Positions 1 through 12,686 are shown, counted from the stretch's first letter. The stretch: 64,000 nucleotides of DNA from Dastarcus helophoroides (GCA_028583605.1 CM053332.1:23998692-24062691), one strand, 5' to 3'. The notes: a model not told the origin generated them from the sequence alone. Made by a program: numbers and translations.

Positions 1-249
1 AGATAAGCGTTTCAGAAATTTCGGCAATTGATAAGCCTTATCTGCCGAAAATTCTGGAAGCCGGGGGCCAAAACTATAAAAGGCAGTCAGCTTTCCCTCG
101 AATCAGTCAGTTAGAAGTCAGTGTAGTTAGTGGGTTAGCAATTAGTAAATAAGTAGGAGTTAATTGTCAATTGTGGTGATCCAAGTTCAGTAATAAAGTG
201 GGTCTTATTCGATAAGTGTAATCAATTCGAACCGATAAAGCCCGTAACA
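1..249 (+). mobile_element. Solo LTR, cut by window start
   Basis: This is the 3' two-thirds of the recurrent LTR: a TATA-like box (ACTATAAAAGGCAG), the stutter of AGTTAG words, an AATAAAG polyadenylation signal and the terminal GCCCGTAACA at 249. Its 5' part lies outside the window. No open frame. Confidence 0.8.
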
Positions 250-346
250 ATACAATCTTATTATTATGTCGACAAGTTATTACAAAATTACTTGAAAAAC
301 ATAGAATTTGGTAAAATTCTTCAGATTTGTACCACTTCTCACTTAC

Positions 347-3300
347 CGCATTCATAATGTGGACAACATTTATTTGGCTTGTGTATCGCTTTACATCCCG
401 ATTTTTTGTTACATCTGATTGTTTCACATTGAACTCCTGGAGGTTGGCAGCGACATTTTAGACAGGGTTGTTCAGCAGGAACAATTTCGTCTATTCCATA
501 CACAACATCTCCCACTATACAGACTACAAAGAAAATTAAATAAGTAAACATGGTTGAGTGAATAAAGAATCGTTCCTCGTCCACGATGCGAAACAAGTGG
601 TTCTCGAAATAAAGGTATAAATTTTTAAAAACCAAACTACTTTTTTAGTCTTTTGTTTTTTTTAATTTATTTAACATTTCTTCGGTCCAGTTTGAAAAAA
701 ACATAATATTTCCGGTCAATAAGGGTCTACCATGAGGAATATACTTTTTTAGTCGTTATGAGTTATGACAAAATTTGAAAAATATAATTTTCGAAATTTC
801 AAGAACATATTAAGTCTAAATATTAAATTGAAAGTCAAAATAAAAAAAACGGATCGTCCAATTTATATTTGGAATATCGAGGAAGTGGAACCGACTTGTT
901 CTTGGTTATCTTCAAAAATTCAAATACAAATATTGTCCCTTTCTCATGATTTTTACTTTTTTATTTGTTTCTACCGCCTTGAAATTTCGTGAAAAAAAGT
1001 TGATTTCCTTTTGTGACAGAAAATAAAATTTAAATTTACAGAAACAGCAAATATTAAAGTTTGAAATAAAAGGTGAAATTTCCAGAAAAAGCCGAACTTT
1101 GAGAAAAAAATTTTGAAAAAATTGAGAAAAAGTAACTTCGAAAATATTGAGAAAAAATGACTTCGAAAAAATTGAGAAAAAGGAAAAGATTTCGAAAAAA
1201 TTGAAAAAAAAGGCAGAGATTTCGAAAAAATTGAAAAAAAAGGCAGAGATTTCTAAAAAAACTATTTTATCAAAAGTTCCCAAAAAAAAGGTAAAAAAAA
1301 CGTCGACTTTCGACCATAGATTGAAGCTCAGAACAAATTAAAAACCGGCAATTTTTAAAGAAATCTGAATTTTTCAAAAACTGTAAAGTATTAAAAAGAG
1401 AAATTGTAAAAATGAATTCTAAGCTTAAAAAAATTGTCTAACTTTAAAAAAGTCGAAGTTTTTTAGAGTGGAAGAAAAAAGTTCAATTTTAGGAAAAATT
1501 TCAAGGAAAAAGTCAAAATTTTAACAAAAAGTTCGAAATTTCGACAAAAAATTTGCAATTTTCCAAAGAAATTTAAATTTTGAGAAGACATTTGAAATTT
1601 CGAAAACAAGACGATTTAAACATTGAAATACAAAACTTGTGCCTTGAAACCAAGAAAGATTAAAAAACAATAAAGATTGCTCTAACACGTTACGACAGCC
1701 AAGCTATCATCTTCAGAGAGATACTAAAAATTCTAGAATAAAAATTAGAAGTTCTACGAAAATTTGAAATTATTAAATGAAATTTGAATAAGTTTCGAAA
1801 TAAATATAAAAATTGAAAAAGAAAATCGGGCAAAGTCAAAATTCGGAAAAGGTTATTTCAATTTTAGGAAATTCTGGGTTTGTAGAGCTCCATTTGGCAT
1901 AACTAGTACCGAAGTAAAACAATTACATAAAGGCTCACATAATAGAAGATAATCAATAACAACTGATCCACTGATTAAATCAGGATAAATCTATTCTGCA
2001 TAAATATTATGTATTTGCGATATTAGGACTCTCTGGACGTACACAGGATTTCCTTCAGGGAGGGGCAAGAATCATTTCTAAAAATGAATAAAAAAAACCG
2101 GAAAACGGCCCCGCTGAGTATATGTATATTTTCACTGAACTACATAAACTGGGGAATCAAACTTTCAAATTAAATTTGAAATTTAGAAATAGATCCGAAC
2201 TTTGAAAAAAGTCACAACTTCAAAAAACTATCGAAATTTCGAAGAAAAAAAGTCGAAGTTTTAAAAATTCGAATTTCGTGAAAAATGCGACTAATTGTAC
2301 ATCGAATTTAAAGAAAAAAATCCGGTTCCCAAAAATATTTCTCTCAGAATTTTTACTTTATTTCAATTTTGTCATAACCTTGAATTTTACAAACAAATCT
2401 TCCTCGAGTTTCCTAAAAATGTCAATCCAATTTTTAAAGAATTAAGGATTTCGAAAGACAGTTAAAATTTTGAGAAAATGTCATATTGCAAGTAAACATT
2501 TTCAGAAACATCGCATTTTGTCAAAATTTTGAGATTAAGATAAATTTTGAGAAACATTAAATTTTCAAAAAGTTAATTTGAAAAAGAAGAAAATTTTAGA
2601 AAAATCCGGATATTAGAAATAATCAATTTCTAAAAAAATAACGATTTTTAAAAAATAACGTCGGTTTGTCGACAAAACGTTTGAAATTTCTTAACAACAT
2701 TTCCAAGAGAAAGTTTAATTTTAAGGGGAAAAGTAGAATTTTTAGGAATATTACCAAAAGAGACGAATTTCGACAAACAAACCAATTTTAGGAAAATGTT
2801 AGAATGTTTAGAAAATCATATTTAAAATAACAAACCAATCTTTCGGAAAATCTCCAAAAATGTTGAAAATTCGACAACAATTATATCTTTAAAGGTCGAA
2901 TTTTATGAACAAATTTCCAAAAAAAGTTGAAATTTTGAGAAAATTTTTCACTATAACTGGAGATTTTCACAAAAAATCGTATTTTGAAGTACAAGTCAAA
3001 ATTTCGAGAATAGGACACAACAGAAACCCGAAATTTTCGGAAATTTACATTAAAAAAAACTGAAAAACCCGAATATTAAAAAATAGACTTCGAAAAAAAT
3101 AATAATTTTAGAAAATACCGCCGAAATGTCAAAAAAAGGTAGAATTTTCTAAAAGAAGTGTCAATGGTTCAAAGAGAAATTCTAGCTTTAAGAGAAAAGA
3201 GCAAAATTTTTAAGAATAAATTCGTAATTTCGAAAGCGGCCAATTTCGAGAAAAAAAAACCAATTTTAGGAAGGGATTTTTTAGAAAACCAAATTTGGAA

Positions 3301-6300
3301 AAAACCCAACCTTTCGGAACAACTCAAAAAGTTATGGAAGTTCTAAAAATGCCAAAATATTTCCAAAGTTCGAATAACGTGAAAAAATTCGCAATTTTCT
3401 CGAAATTTTTACTTCTTCATTCTAATTTTGACATAATATTTAAATTTAAATAAAGAATGAAGGTCCAAACATTTTTCGAAATTATTTCTCAAAATTACCC
3501 AAAAATATTTTTCTCAACATTTTTTATTTTCCAGAAAATCGAAATTTCAAAAAAAACCAATTTGGAGGAAAAATTTGACAGTTCCAGAAACTAAAACACC
3601 GCATTTTGAAATAATAATAATAATAATAAACGTCTTTATTTAAATCCAAATGTTCAAATTTCGAAAATAAGGCGAAATATTAAGTGAAATCAAATTTTTA
3701 AAAGTCGAAATTTAAAAAAAAGACGAATATGAAGAAAAGTGGCAATATTTTGACGGAAAGTACGATTTTTGAAAGAAGAATTTAAAAAGCATAATTTTGA
3801 GAATAAAATCAAATTTTCGAAGAAGACAAAATTAAACTAATTTTAAGAGAAGTGGAAATTTCCAGAAAAATTAAGTATCGAATTTTGAGACAAAAATAAG
3901 AATATCGAGAAAAAAGCAAACTTTAAGAAACCATCGACATTTCCAACCCTTACTTCGTGGAATTCTTTAATATTCATAACTATTAACGATAAAAATGCAA
4001 CAAAATTTTAAAATTCCACAAGGTTTCGATAAATATTATTTTAAGAAACCAGTTCTAACAAATCAAATTTTAAACAACCAAAATATTAACAAAAACTCGA
4101 TCTTAATAAATCATGAAATGGCTCTTGAAAAACAAAAACGAATTTAATAAACGAAAATTTGAAATTTTAAGAAAAAGATCGAACTTTTGAGAAAAAGGTC
4201 GAAATTTAGTAAATGAACTTCTTCAGAGAGAGCCAAATGTTATCCAAACTTTTAAACAAGTAGAATTTTGGGAAAAATGAAATGTCTCGAATTTTTTTAT
4301 GACTGTTTGAATCACAGTCAGAAAATGTCCAATATTTAGGTAAACGTCGAGATTTTGGGAAATTAATTGTAATTTCCAGAAAATTGTATTTCAGTTAAGA
4401 ACAATTTCGAAGAAAATTTTCTCCAAATTTTTGTCTGCTGACAAAATTTCCCAAAAGATCCTTATCAAAATTTCCAGATAAAAATTGTTTAGTTTTTTAT
4501 CAAAGGATCGATCAACTTTTAAGGAAAAAGGTACATCTTGATAAACAAGGTGAAATTTACAGTGGATCCAAATTTAAAGAAGAGTCGAAATTTTCGGAAA
4601 ATAAAACGATGAATTTTGAGATGAAAACGCGAAATTTTGAGATAAAAATGGGAAATTTTGAGATAAAAATGGGAAATGTTGAGATAAAAATGGGAAATTT
4701 TTAGAAAGTCGGATTCTGAAGAAATCGAATTTTAGGAATAAATTTGAAGTTTCTAAAGAAAGTGAAAAAGACGAATTTTGAGAAATAAGTCGAAATTTCT
4801 AGAAAATCAGGTATCAAAAAAGGACGAATTTTAGAAGAAGTCTCCTCCTTTTCATTGAGCTGCATGAGCCAGAGTACTAGCCTGCCCTATTTTAGCTACG
4901 CCTATGTCTATCTACATCGCAGATTACGTCACTTGAGCCATGAACGAGTTACTTCGAAAGGTTTAGCATACCGGTACAAGTGTACCGTGGTAAGTACTAA
5001 AACCGAAGCACTCGATTAAGTCGAGCTTTTCAGCACTCACCTTGCGATTGATTTCCATCGTTTTCCGGTTCTATTTCAGGATATATTTCCCTAGCAATAC
5101 GTTTTGTTGGAACTGAAACAAAAAAAATAATTATTTCAAAGGAAATGGATTGCGTAAGTTAATTTCGAATTTCTTTGGCTGCCCGTTAAAGTGGCATCAC
5201 GGATCATGAAATAAGGATAGTGCACGCCCTATATTGGCCATGTATAAATATTTGACCAAATTGTGTCTAGAAAGTAGAGTAGCTAGCTACGTTTGTTTCT
5301 TATCTCTCTCTCTTCCGTTGAAAATGATCTGTCAATGATTACGTTTGGGTGCGCAAGCGTTGATCAGATCAGAGATATCATAATGCAATTGCAGCTCAGT
5401 TATTATGTTGAAAAACTGTAGAAAACCCAATTGAAACATTTTTAGATTTCTCCTACATCATCTTTTTCTTAAAAAATATGAATGACTACACTAAGAAACC
5501 ACATTAAAATCAGTGGCGGCTGGTTTTAAAGAGCGCAAGAGCGTGCTCTACTAATGAACTAATAATACTTGTGAGTGACTTGGAATAAAGTACGCAACCG
5601 TTTGATTCTATTATATTAAATATTATAAGGAAATTTAAATAAGTTGGTGCGCGTAGAATTATGCACCTAGCGTGGCTGCCGTGCGATCCCTATCAATGGC
5701 CTCCACGAGATACGGAGAAATAATTTACAGAACGCCACGTTAAAGCTAGCCCGCGGTACGCCGCTCCGCGCTTATGCGCTATTGCCAAAAGGTGAGTACA
5801 AGTCAGAGTTTAGAGTGTGTATTTACGGTTTATGATGCTAAATGCGTAGGTGCCGGCTGATCTGATTACGATTGCTAATTATGCCGCTTACAGACTTAAC
5901 TGCCAATAGTACCACTATTCACAAAAAGATAGCTAGGGTCCAGAGACTATATAGACTGAACCTAACACGGTAACCAGTGAAGCCAGTTGAAAGCCTGGCG
6001 AAAGCCTAGCTCCATCTAGCTCGCAACGCCCTCTTATTATTTGACAGACCTTTGCGGCTTTTTTTAAAGAAAATGGGCTGTAAATATGGGGAAGTGTATT
6101 GTGGATTATTGTTGAAACCTCAGTGAACACATTAGTGAAGGAAAATCAAGAGTTTCATTCTTTGGGTAGGTAAAAATAAAATATATAAATATTCAATTAT
6201 CGGCGTGCGCGCGCCGCCATTTCACTGCAATCATGACGTGTTTACAGCACCGGCTTAACAGTATTGTACACAGGCGTCGCGTATTGAAAGAAAATTATTT

Positions 6301-9300
6301 TACTATTAAACCAAGATGTCTTTGAAAATAGTTCCCCTGAACTTTTACCAAAAAGCACTTATAAAAATTATCCTATTGGTCCAAAAGCCCCTAATTCTAA
6401 AGTTTCATCGAAATCGTTAGAACCGTTACGCGGCAAGTTTCGTATTTATAAATTTTACTTAATCCGACCATATCAAAGAGTAGTGGGATACACCTCCCCA
6501 CTTTCCCGGATTTTAGCTTCAACTGTACGCATGAGACAACATTGAAACGTTCAGTCTATTTAGTCTCTGCTAGGGTCTAATTATTAATTTGTAAATTTGG
6601 ATTTAAACAATTTTGATGAGAAAGTAATGAACACTTTATTTCTTTAAAAGATCGTAGAGCGGATTTTGTTTAAAAAAATGTTTTTTTGTGTTTTGTAGAG
6701 TTTAATTAGAACTTTGTAATAAAATATATTTTATTTTTAAATGCAGTTTTCATGAAAAAGTGATATAATTTTATTTCTATGAAAGCAAACAATTTTAATT
6801 AAGTAACCCAAAGCCGTAACGACGTGCAACCGTACAGAGTACTTTAAAGGGGCCCAGAAATGTCGATGTTTTTTTTTGTACTCGATGAAAATAATTTAGA
6901 GATGATAACCCAAAAATATTTTGGAGGTTATAAGATGTTAATTAAATTTAATTCGTAAAAATACTATTAAATATCACAATTCGAAATCAAAGTTTTGACA
7001 TTTCTCAACACCTATTTAATAGCCATATTTATCTACTTCGTTCCTCATTGGTAGTAGTAGAAATTCATATAATTATTAATAAGTATAAGAATTTCTTGGT
7101 TTTCTAAAAAATCCCTTCCTAAAATTGGTTTTTTTTCTCGAAATACGTCGGTTTCGAAATTACAAATTTATTCTTAAAAATTCTACTTTTTTCTCTCCAA
7201 GTTAGAATTTCTCTTCGAAATATTGAAAATTCTTCTAAAAATTTCGACCTTTTTGTTAACATTTCGCCTGATTTTCGAAATTTGGACATTTATTTCAAAA
7301 TACGATGTTTTAGTGTCTGGAACTGTCGAATTTTTCCTCCAAGTTGGTTTTTTTTTGAAATTTCGATTTTCTCGAAAATAAAAAATGTTGAGAAAAATAT
7401 TTTTGGGTAATTTTGAGAAATAATTTCGAGAAATGTTTGGACATCCATTCCTTATTGAAATTTAAATATTATGTCAAAATTAGAATAAAGAAGTAAAAAT
7501 TTCGAGAAAAATGTTTTTGGAAATTGCGAATTTTTTCACATTATTCGATCTTTGGAAATATTTTGGCATTTTTAGAATTTCCATAACTTTTTGAGTTGTT
7601 CCGAAAGGTTGGTTTTTTTCCAAATTTGGTTTTCTAAAAAATCCCTTCCTAAAGTTGGGGTTTGTTTCTCGAAATTCGTCGGTTTCGAAATTAAGAATTT
7701 ATTCTTAAAAATTCTACTTTTTTCTCTCAAAGTTAGAATTTCTCTTCGAAATATTGAAATTTCTTCTAAAAATTTCGACCTTTTTGTTGACATTTCGCCT
7801 AATTTTCGAAATTTGGTGATTTATTTCAAAATGCTATGTTTTAGTTTCTGAAACTGTCGAATTTTTCCTCCAAATTGTTTTTTTTTAAATTTCGATTTTC
7901 TTGAAAATAAAAACTGTTGAGAAAAATATTTTTGGGTTATTTTTTTGAGAAATAATTTCGAGAAATGTTGGGACATTTATTCTTCATTGAAATTTAAATA
8001 TTATGTTAAAATTAGAATAAAGAAGTAAAAATTTCGAGAAAAATGTTTTTGGAAATTGCGAATTTTTTCACATTATTCGATCTTTGGAAATATTTTGGCA
8101 TTTTTAGAATTTCCATAACTTTTTAAGTTCTTCCGAAAGGTTGGGTTTTTATTCTAAATTTGGTTTTCTAAAAAATCCTTTCCTAAAATTGGGTTTTTTC
8201 TCGAAATTCGCCGCTTTCGAAATTACGAATTTATTCTTAAAAATTCTACTATTTTTTCTTAGTTAGAATTTCTCTTCAAAATATTGAAATTTCTTCTAAA
8301 AATTTCGACCTTTTTGTTGACATTTCGCCCGATTTTCGAAATTTGGACATTTATCTCAAAATGCGATGTTTTAGTGTCTGGAACTGTCGAATTTTTCCTC
8401 CAAATTGGTTTTTTTTTGAAATTTCGATTTTCTCGAAAATAAAAAAATGTTGAGAAAAATACTTTTGGGTAATTTCGAGAAATAATTTCGAGAAATGTTT
8501 GGACATTCATTCTTTATTGAAATTTAAATATTATGTCAAAATTAGAATAAAGAAGTAAACATTTCGAGAAAAATGTTTTTGGAAATTGCGAATTTTTTCA
8601 CATTATTCGATCTTTGGAAATATTTAGGCATTTTTAGAATTTTCATAACTTTTTGAGTTGTTCCGAAAGGTTGGGTTTTTATTCTAAATTTGGTTTTCTA
8701 AAAAATCCTTTCCTAAAATTGGGTTTTTTCTCGAAATTCGCCGCTTTCGAAATTACGAATTTATTTTTAAAAATTCTACTTTTTTTTCTCAAAGTTAGAA
8801 TTTCTCTTCGAAATATTGAAATTTCTTCTAGAAGATTTTACCCTTTTTTGACATTTCGATGGTATTTTTTAAAAATTATTATTTTTTTCGAAGTCTATTT
8901 TTAATATTCGGTTTTTTCAGTTTTTTTTAATGTAAATTTCCGAAAACTTCAGGTTTCTATTGTGTCCTATTCTCGAAATTTTGACTTGTACTTTAAAATA
9001 CGATTTTTTTGAAAATCTCCAGTTATATTGAAAATTTTTCTCAAAATTTCAACTTTTTTTGGAAATTTGTTCACAAAATTCGACCTTTGAAGATATAATT
9101 GTTGTCGAATTTTCAACATTTTTGGAGATTTTCCGAAAGATTGGTTTGTTATTTTAAATATGATTTTCTAAACATTCTAATATTTTCCCAAAATTGGTTT
9201 GTTTGTCGAAATTCGTCTCTTTTGGTAATATTCCTAAAAATTCTATTTTTCGCCTTAAAATTAAATTTTCTCTTGGAAATATTGTAAAGAAATTTTAACC

Positions 9301-12256
9301 GTTTTGTCGACAAAACGACGTTATTTTTTAAAAATCGTTTTTTTTTAGAAATTCATTATTTTTAATATCTGGATTTTTCGAAAATTTTCTTTTTTTTTCA
9401 ATTTGATTTTCTGAAAATTTAATGTTTCTCAAAATTTATCTTAATCTCGAAATTTTGACAAAATGTGATGTTTCTGAAAATTTTTACTTACAATGGGACA
9501 TTTTCTCAAAATTTTGACTGTCTTTCGAAATCCTTAATTCTTTCAAAATTGGATTGACATTTTTAGGAAACTCGAGGAAGATTTGTTTGTAAAATTCAAG
9601 GTTATGACAAAATTGAAATAAAGTAAAAATTCTGGGAAAAATATTTTTCGGAACCGGATTTTTTTCCTTAAATTCAATTTACAATTAGTCGCATTTTTCA
9701 CGAAATTCGAATTTTTAAAACTTCGACTTTTTTCTTCGAAATTTCGATAGTTTTTTAAAGTTCTGACTTTTTTTAAAGTTCGGCTCTATTTCCAAAATTC
9801 AAATTTAATTTGAAAGTTTGATTCCCCAGTTTATGTAGTTCAGTGAAAATATGCATATACTCAGCGGGGACGTTTTCCGGTTTTTTTTTTATTCATTTTT
9901 GGAAATGATTCTTGCCCCTCCCTGAATGAAATCCTGTGTACGTCCAGAGAGTCCTAATATCGCAAATACATAATATTTATGCAGAATAGATTTATCCTGA
10001 TTTAATCAGTGGATCAGTTGTTATTGATTATCTTATATTTTGTGAGCATTTATGTAATTGTTTTACTTTGGTACTAGTTATGCTAAATGGAGCTCTACAA
10101 ACCCAGAATTTCCTAAATTTCAAATAACTTTTTCCGAATTTTGACTTTTCTCGATTTACTCTTTCAGTTTTTATATTTATTTCGAAACTTATTCAAATTT
10201 TATTTATTAATTTCAAATTTTCGTAGAACTTCTAATTTTTATTCTAGAATTTTTAGTATCTCTCTGAAGATGATAGCTTGGCTGTCGTAACGTGTTAGAG
10301 CAATCTTTATTGTTTTCTAATCTTTCTTGGTTTCAGAGCACAAGTTTTGTATTTCAATGTTTAAATCGTCTTGTTTTCAAAATTTCAAATGTCATCTCAA
10401 AATTTAAATTTCTTTGGAAAATTGCAAATTTTTTGTCGAAATTTCGAACTTTTCTTAAAATTTCCTTGAAATTTTTCCTAAAATTGAACTTTTTTCTTCT
10501 ACTCTGAAAAACTTCGACTTTTTTAAAGTTAGACAATTTTTTTTAAGCTTCCAGTTCATTTTTACAATTTCTCTTTTTAATACTTTACAGTTTTTGAAAA
10601 ATTCAGATTTCTCTAAAAATTGCCGGTTTTTAATTTGTTCTGAGTTTCAATCTATGGTCGAAAGTCGACGTTTTATTTACCTTCTTTTTAGGAACTTTTG
10701 ATAAATTAGTTTTTTTCGAAATCTCCGCCTTTTTTAAATTTTTTCGAAATCTCTTCCTTTTTCTGAATTTTTTCGAAGTTACTTTTTCTCAATATTTTCG
10801 AAGTTACTTTTCCTCAATATTTTCGAAGTTACTTTTTTTCAATTTTTTCGAAAGTTTTGATATTTTAGCAACACCTATTTAATAGTCATATTTATTCACT
10901 TCGTTCCTCATTGGTAGTAGTAGAAATCCATATACTTATTAATAAGTATATGTGGAAATCCATCACTCCTGATATGACGAGAACGTAGTACCTACTCTCT
11001 AGACGCTTTTTCGACACGGTTTTCTACGCTCGTGCACCATCCTCCTATAATCTGTGGATGGCATATACGATATAACAAAAATTTACAGCGAATTATTAAA
11101 AACACAAAATCCTCACATTGTTAGCGAATGTTAGTTAATCCTTTAATTGATACATCGTCGTTCCATTGGCACATCGTTTGAATGTATAATGTAATTCTAC
11201 ACAAGGATGTACGGATCAGTAACCAAGCGAAACCGATTGACCGGCCCGACCGCCTCCTATAAAAATTCGCTTTCAATACTCCCTGCGAATTTTATTGTGA
11301 ACGCTATAATTTATTCACGATTCGTGCATTTACTCTAAATGCAAAACCAGCGTTCTGTTACAGGTGCATCGGATTTTTAATTGGTCCACATTTACAATTT
11401 GAACGCATTTTTAACATACAGAGAACAGAGACTATTAACATACGAGTATCAATTTTGTTAGCTTTATCAACCGAAAGCGATTCATTCGAAAAGTTCCGGT
11501 AAGGCTGGAAATTAAAACTTCATCACTTCGAGCTTCCGATTTTTGGATCCGTCGCCTGGGAAAATCCGACGTAATTCCTTTTACGATTATTTCCACTTCG
11601 TCGTACTTTTTCTTTGTCGTAAAAACGGAACAAGAACAGATCTTGTCATGACATTTACCGCCCGGTTCTGCCGCTTAATGAAGTGAACAATGCTTTGATG
11701 TTAGTTAAACGAATTTTACAATTAAGCTACCTTCGCATCTGCAATTAAAACTCTTCAGCAAGGCCAATAAAACGTTCTTTATTCTGAAATTTAAAAGGTG
11801 TTTTCCGTCGTCAGTATGCCAACGAAATGAACCTACCTTTTAATTTAAAACCGAAAAATTAGGCGCGAAAAGTTAATTTTTGTGGAACGGACTGGTCCTT
11901 GGTTATCTTCAAAAATAGAAATACATATCTTGTCCCCTGAAACCAAGAAAGATTTTAATCTTTCTTGATTTCAGGGGACAAGATTTGTACTTCAATTTGT
12001 GAAAAGTTGAAATTAATATGTCAAGCTGGATTGCACAAAAATAAATGTTTGTGTTGTGTTAACAATTACAGCTTTTGTTTCTAAATCAATTTTTGAAACG
12101 ACAAAAATTAGATTTTGAAAATTTTCTAAAATATTTTATTTACTAGCACGCAAATCGCAGACAACGTTGCTTACCTGGCTTAACTTCCTTTATGTAATTT
12201 CCTAATACCGACAGTAATATGTAGAAATACGTGGGGCTTCTGATCATTGTGAGTTT
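347..12256 (-). CDS. Secreted VWC-domain protein, 5' exons (partial gene)
   Basis: Three minus-strand exons join in consistent phase: 12256-12175 (ATG at 12247), 5112-5041 and 523-347; the last ends at a GTAAGT donor, so the gene continues past the left edge. Exon 1 encodes a short hydrophobic leader (MIRSPTYFYILLSVLG), a likely signal peptide. Exon 2 adds 24 residues of charged linker ending NDGNQSQ. Exon 3 encodes a von Willebrand factor type C module that starts with CIVGDVVYG, contains CLKCRC and ends with the family's CCPHYEC signature. Each acceptor follows a pyrimidine-rich tract and TAG or CAG. The module is usual in secreted extracellular-matrix or BMP-modulating proteins; which one cannot be told from one module. 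Exon 3 can also be read upstream as MFTYLIFFVV, which mimics a signal peptide, but that stretch is the intron's pyrimidine tract. Both introns are full of repeats. Exon phases and the cysteine pattern are seen; secretion and extracellular role are inferred. Confidence 0.72.
640..757. mobile_element. MITE M1, half copy
   Basis: Contains AATTTATTTAACATTTCTTC and TTTCCGGTCAATAAGGGTC, then TACCATGAGG, the right half of the M1 MITE. Lies in intron 2 of the VWC gene. Confidence 0.6.
895..950. repeat. Hairpin family F, left end fragment
   Basis: CTTGTTCTTGGTTATCTTC and AAATATTGTCCCT match the family's left arm; nothing returns. Confidence 0.45.
1105..3620. repeat. Left arm of large inverted repeat
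   Basis: Matches the reverse complement of 8360-10855 at high identity, clearest over the complex stretch 1865-2160 (CTCTCTGGACGTACACAGG, GGGAGGGGCAAGAATC). The rest is degenerate GAAATTTCGA-like sequence with purines on this strand, including a hairpin-family core at 1620-1740. The arm lies in intron 2 of the VWC gene. Confidence 0.85.
3640..4860 (+). repeat. Purine-skewed degenerate repeat block
   Basis: Continuous GAAATTTTGAGAAAAA-like sequence inside intron 2 of the VWC gene, including four near-identical GAGATAAAAATGGGAAAT units at about 4620-4700 and a MITE-like block at 3945-4040. No coding signal. Confidence 0.6.
5511..6978 (+). mobile_element. hAT-like element N1, right end deleted, with a nested hAT
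   Basis: Starts CAGTGGCGGCTGGT and follows the order of the intact copies at 37909 and 44626 as far as AATATCACA at 6978, then stops, so the right terminus is lost. The segment 5941-6569 is a later insertion. Non-coding. Confidence 0.8.
5941..6569. mobile_element. Nested hAT-like MITE N3
   Basis: Ends are CAGAGACTATATAGACTG and, inverted, CAGAGACTAAATAGACTG (21-bp inverted repeat with one mismatch). A perfect 8-bp duplication CTAGGGTC flanks it (5933-5940, 6570-6577). The intact N1 copies have only one CTAGGGTC here, confirming insertion. Confidence 0.9.
7006..7087 (+). repeat. 82-bp direct repeat, left
   Basis: CAACACCTATTTAATAGCC to AATAAGTATA; a second copy lies at 10869-10950. Together they bracket the 3.8-kb insert of tandem units plus right arm. 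The sequence belongs to family X. Confidence 0.85.
7098..8870. repeat. Tandem array of about 530-bp units (3.3 copies)
   Basis: GGTTTTCTAAAAAATCC recurs at 7098, 7628, 8162 and 8692, spacings 530, 534 and 530. Units are nearly identical. The left inverted arm holds the unit only once (about 3120-3620), so the array grew on one side. The open frames within it (such as MSCSERLVFF) repeat with the unit and are not genes. Confidence 0.9.
8360..10855. repeat. Right arm of large inverted repeat
   Basis: Reverse complement of 1105-3620; 9785-10110 is the clearest match. It lies in intron 1 of the VWC gene and is continuous with the 530-bp tandem units to its left. Confidence 0.85.
10869..10950 (+). 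repeat. 82-bp direct repeat, right
   Basis: Second copy of 7006-7087, with a few substitutions (TAGTCATATTTATTCAC). It continues into the rest of family X. Confidence 0.85.
11883..11995. repeat. Foldback hairpin family F
   Basis: GGAACGGACTGGTCCTTGG, then a hairpin of about 37-bp arms (11917-11953, 11957-11993) containing CTTGTCCCCTGAAACCAAG and its inverse, separated by TTT. Lies in intron 1 of the VWC gene. Confidence 0.8.
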
Positions 12257-12686
12257 CTGAAAATTAAAAATACGACTTTCGTTAGCAAAACGTCTTGAAA
12301 ATGTTCAACTACTAACATTTTACATTATTTTGATACTTGATTGATATTTTTAACTCTTATTTTGTGGAATTCTTCAATATTCATAATTATTGAACTCCAT
12401 TGATGATAAATACAACAACAAATATTTAAAAATAATAAAAATAAATACTGCTAAATTTTACAAGAAATATTAAAGATCAATAAACTTGACAGTTGCAAAA
12501 TACATACATTTAAAATGATGAAAATAATTCAGGCAAAAGCGAGTCAAGCTCGCATAATTAGGTAAGTTATATATAAGTTTTTACTTATGTATGTATCTGA
12601 AATTGTATCCAAAATTTCTTGTGTTACAATTGAAAAATGAAAAAATTGTTTATTTTCAGATATACACACTTTTTTTTACAATTAAT

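Larger units (their letters stand above)
5197..11058. mobile_element. Family X element, interrupted by later insertions
   Basis: The ends form an imperfect inverted repeat of about 30 bp (TCACGGATCATGAAATAAGG and, inverted, TCCACAGATTATAGGAGG). A TGGCA direct repeat is flush at both outer edges (5192-5196, 11059-11063). Homologous parts are 5197-5505, about 6980-7087 and 10869-11058; they align in order with the shorter copy at 20366-21313. Between them lie a truncated hAT element and a 3.8-kb insert carrying the right inverted arm. The whole block sits in intron 1 of the VWC gene. Non-coding. Confidence 0.6.

Noticed and set aside
912..1341. Lysine-rich or phenylalanine-rich frames
   Set aside because: Low-complexity purine-skewed repeat at the outer edge of the left inverted arm.
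7572..8910. Several similar 60-90 codon frames (MSCSERL-type and their opposites)
   Set aside because: They recur with the 530-bp tandem unit, lie in an intron and have no codon bias or domain.
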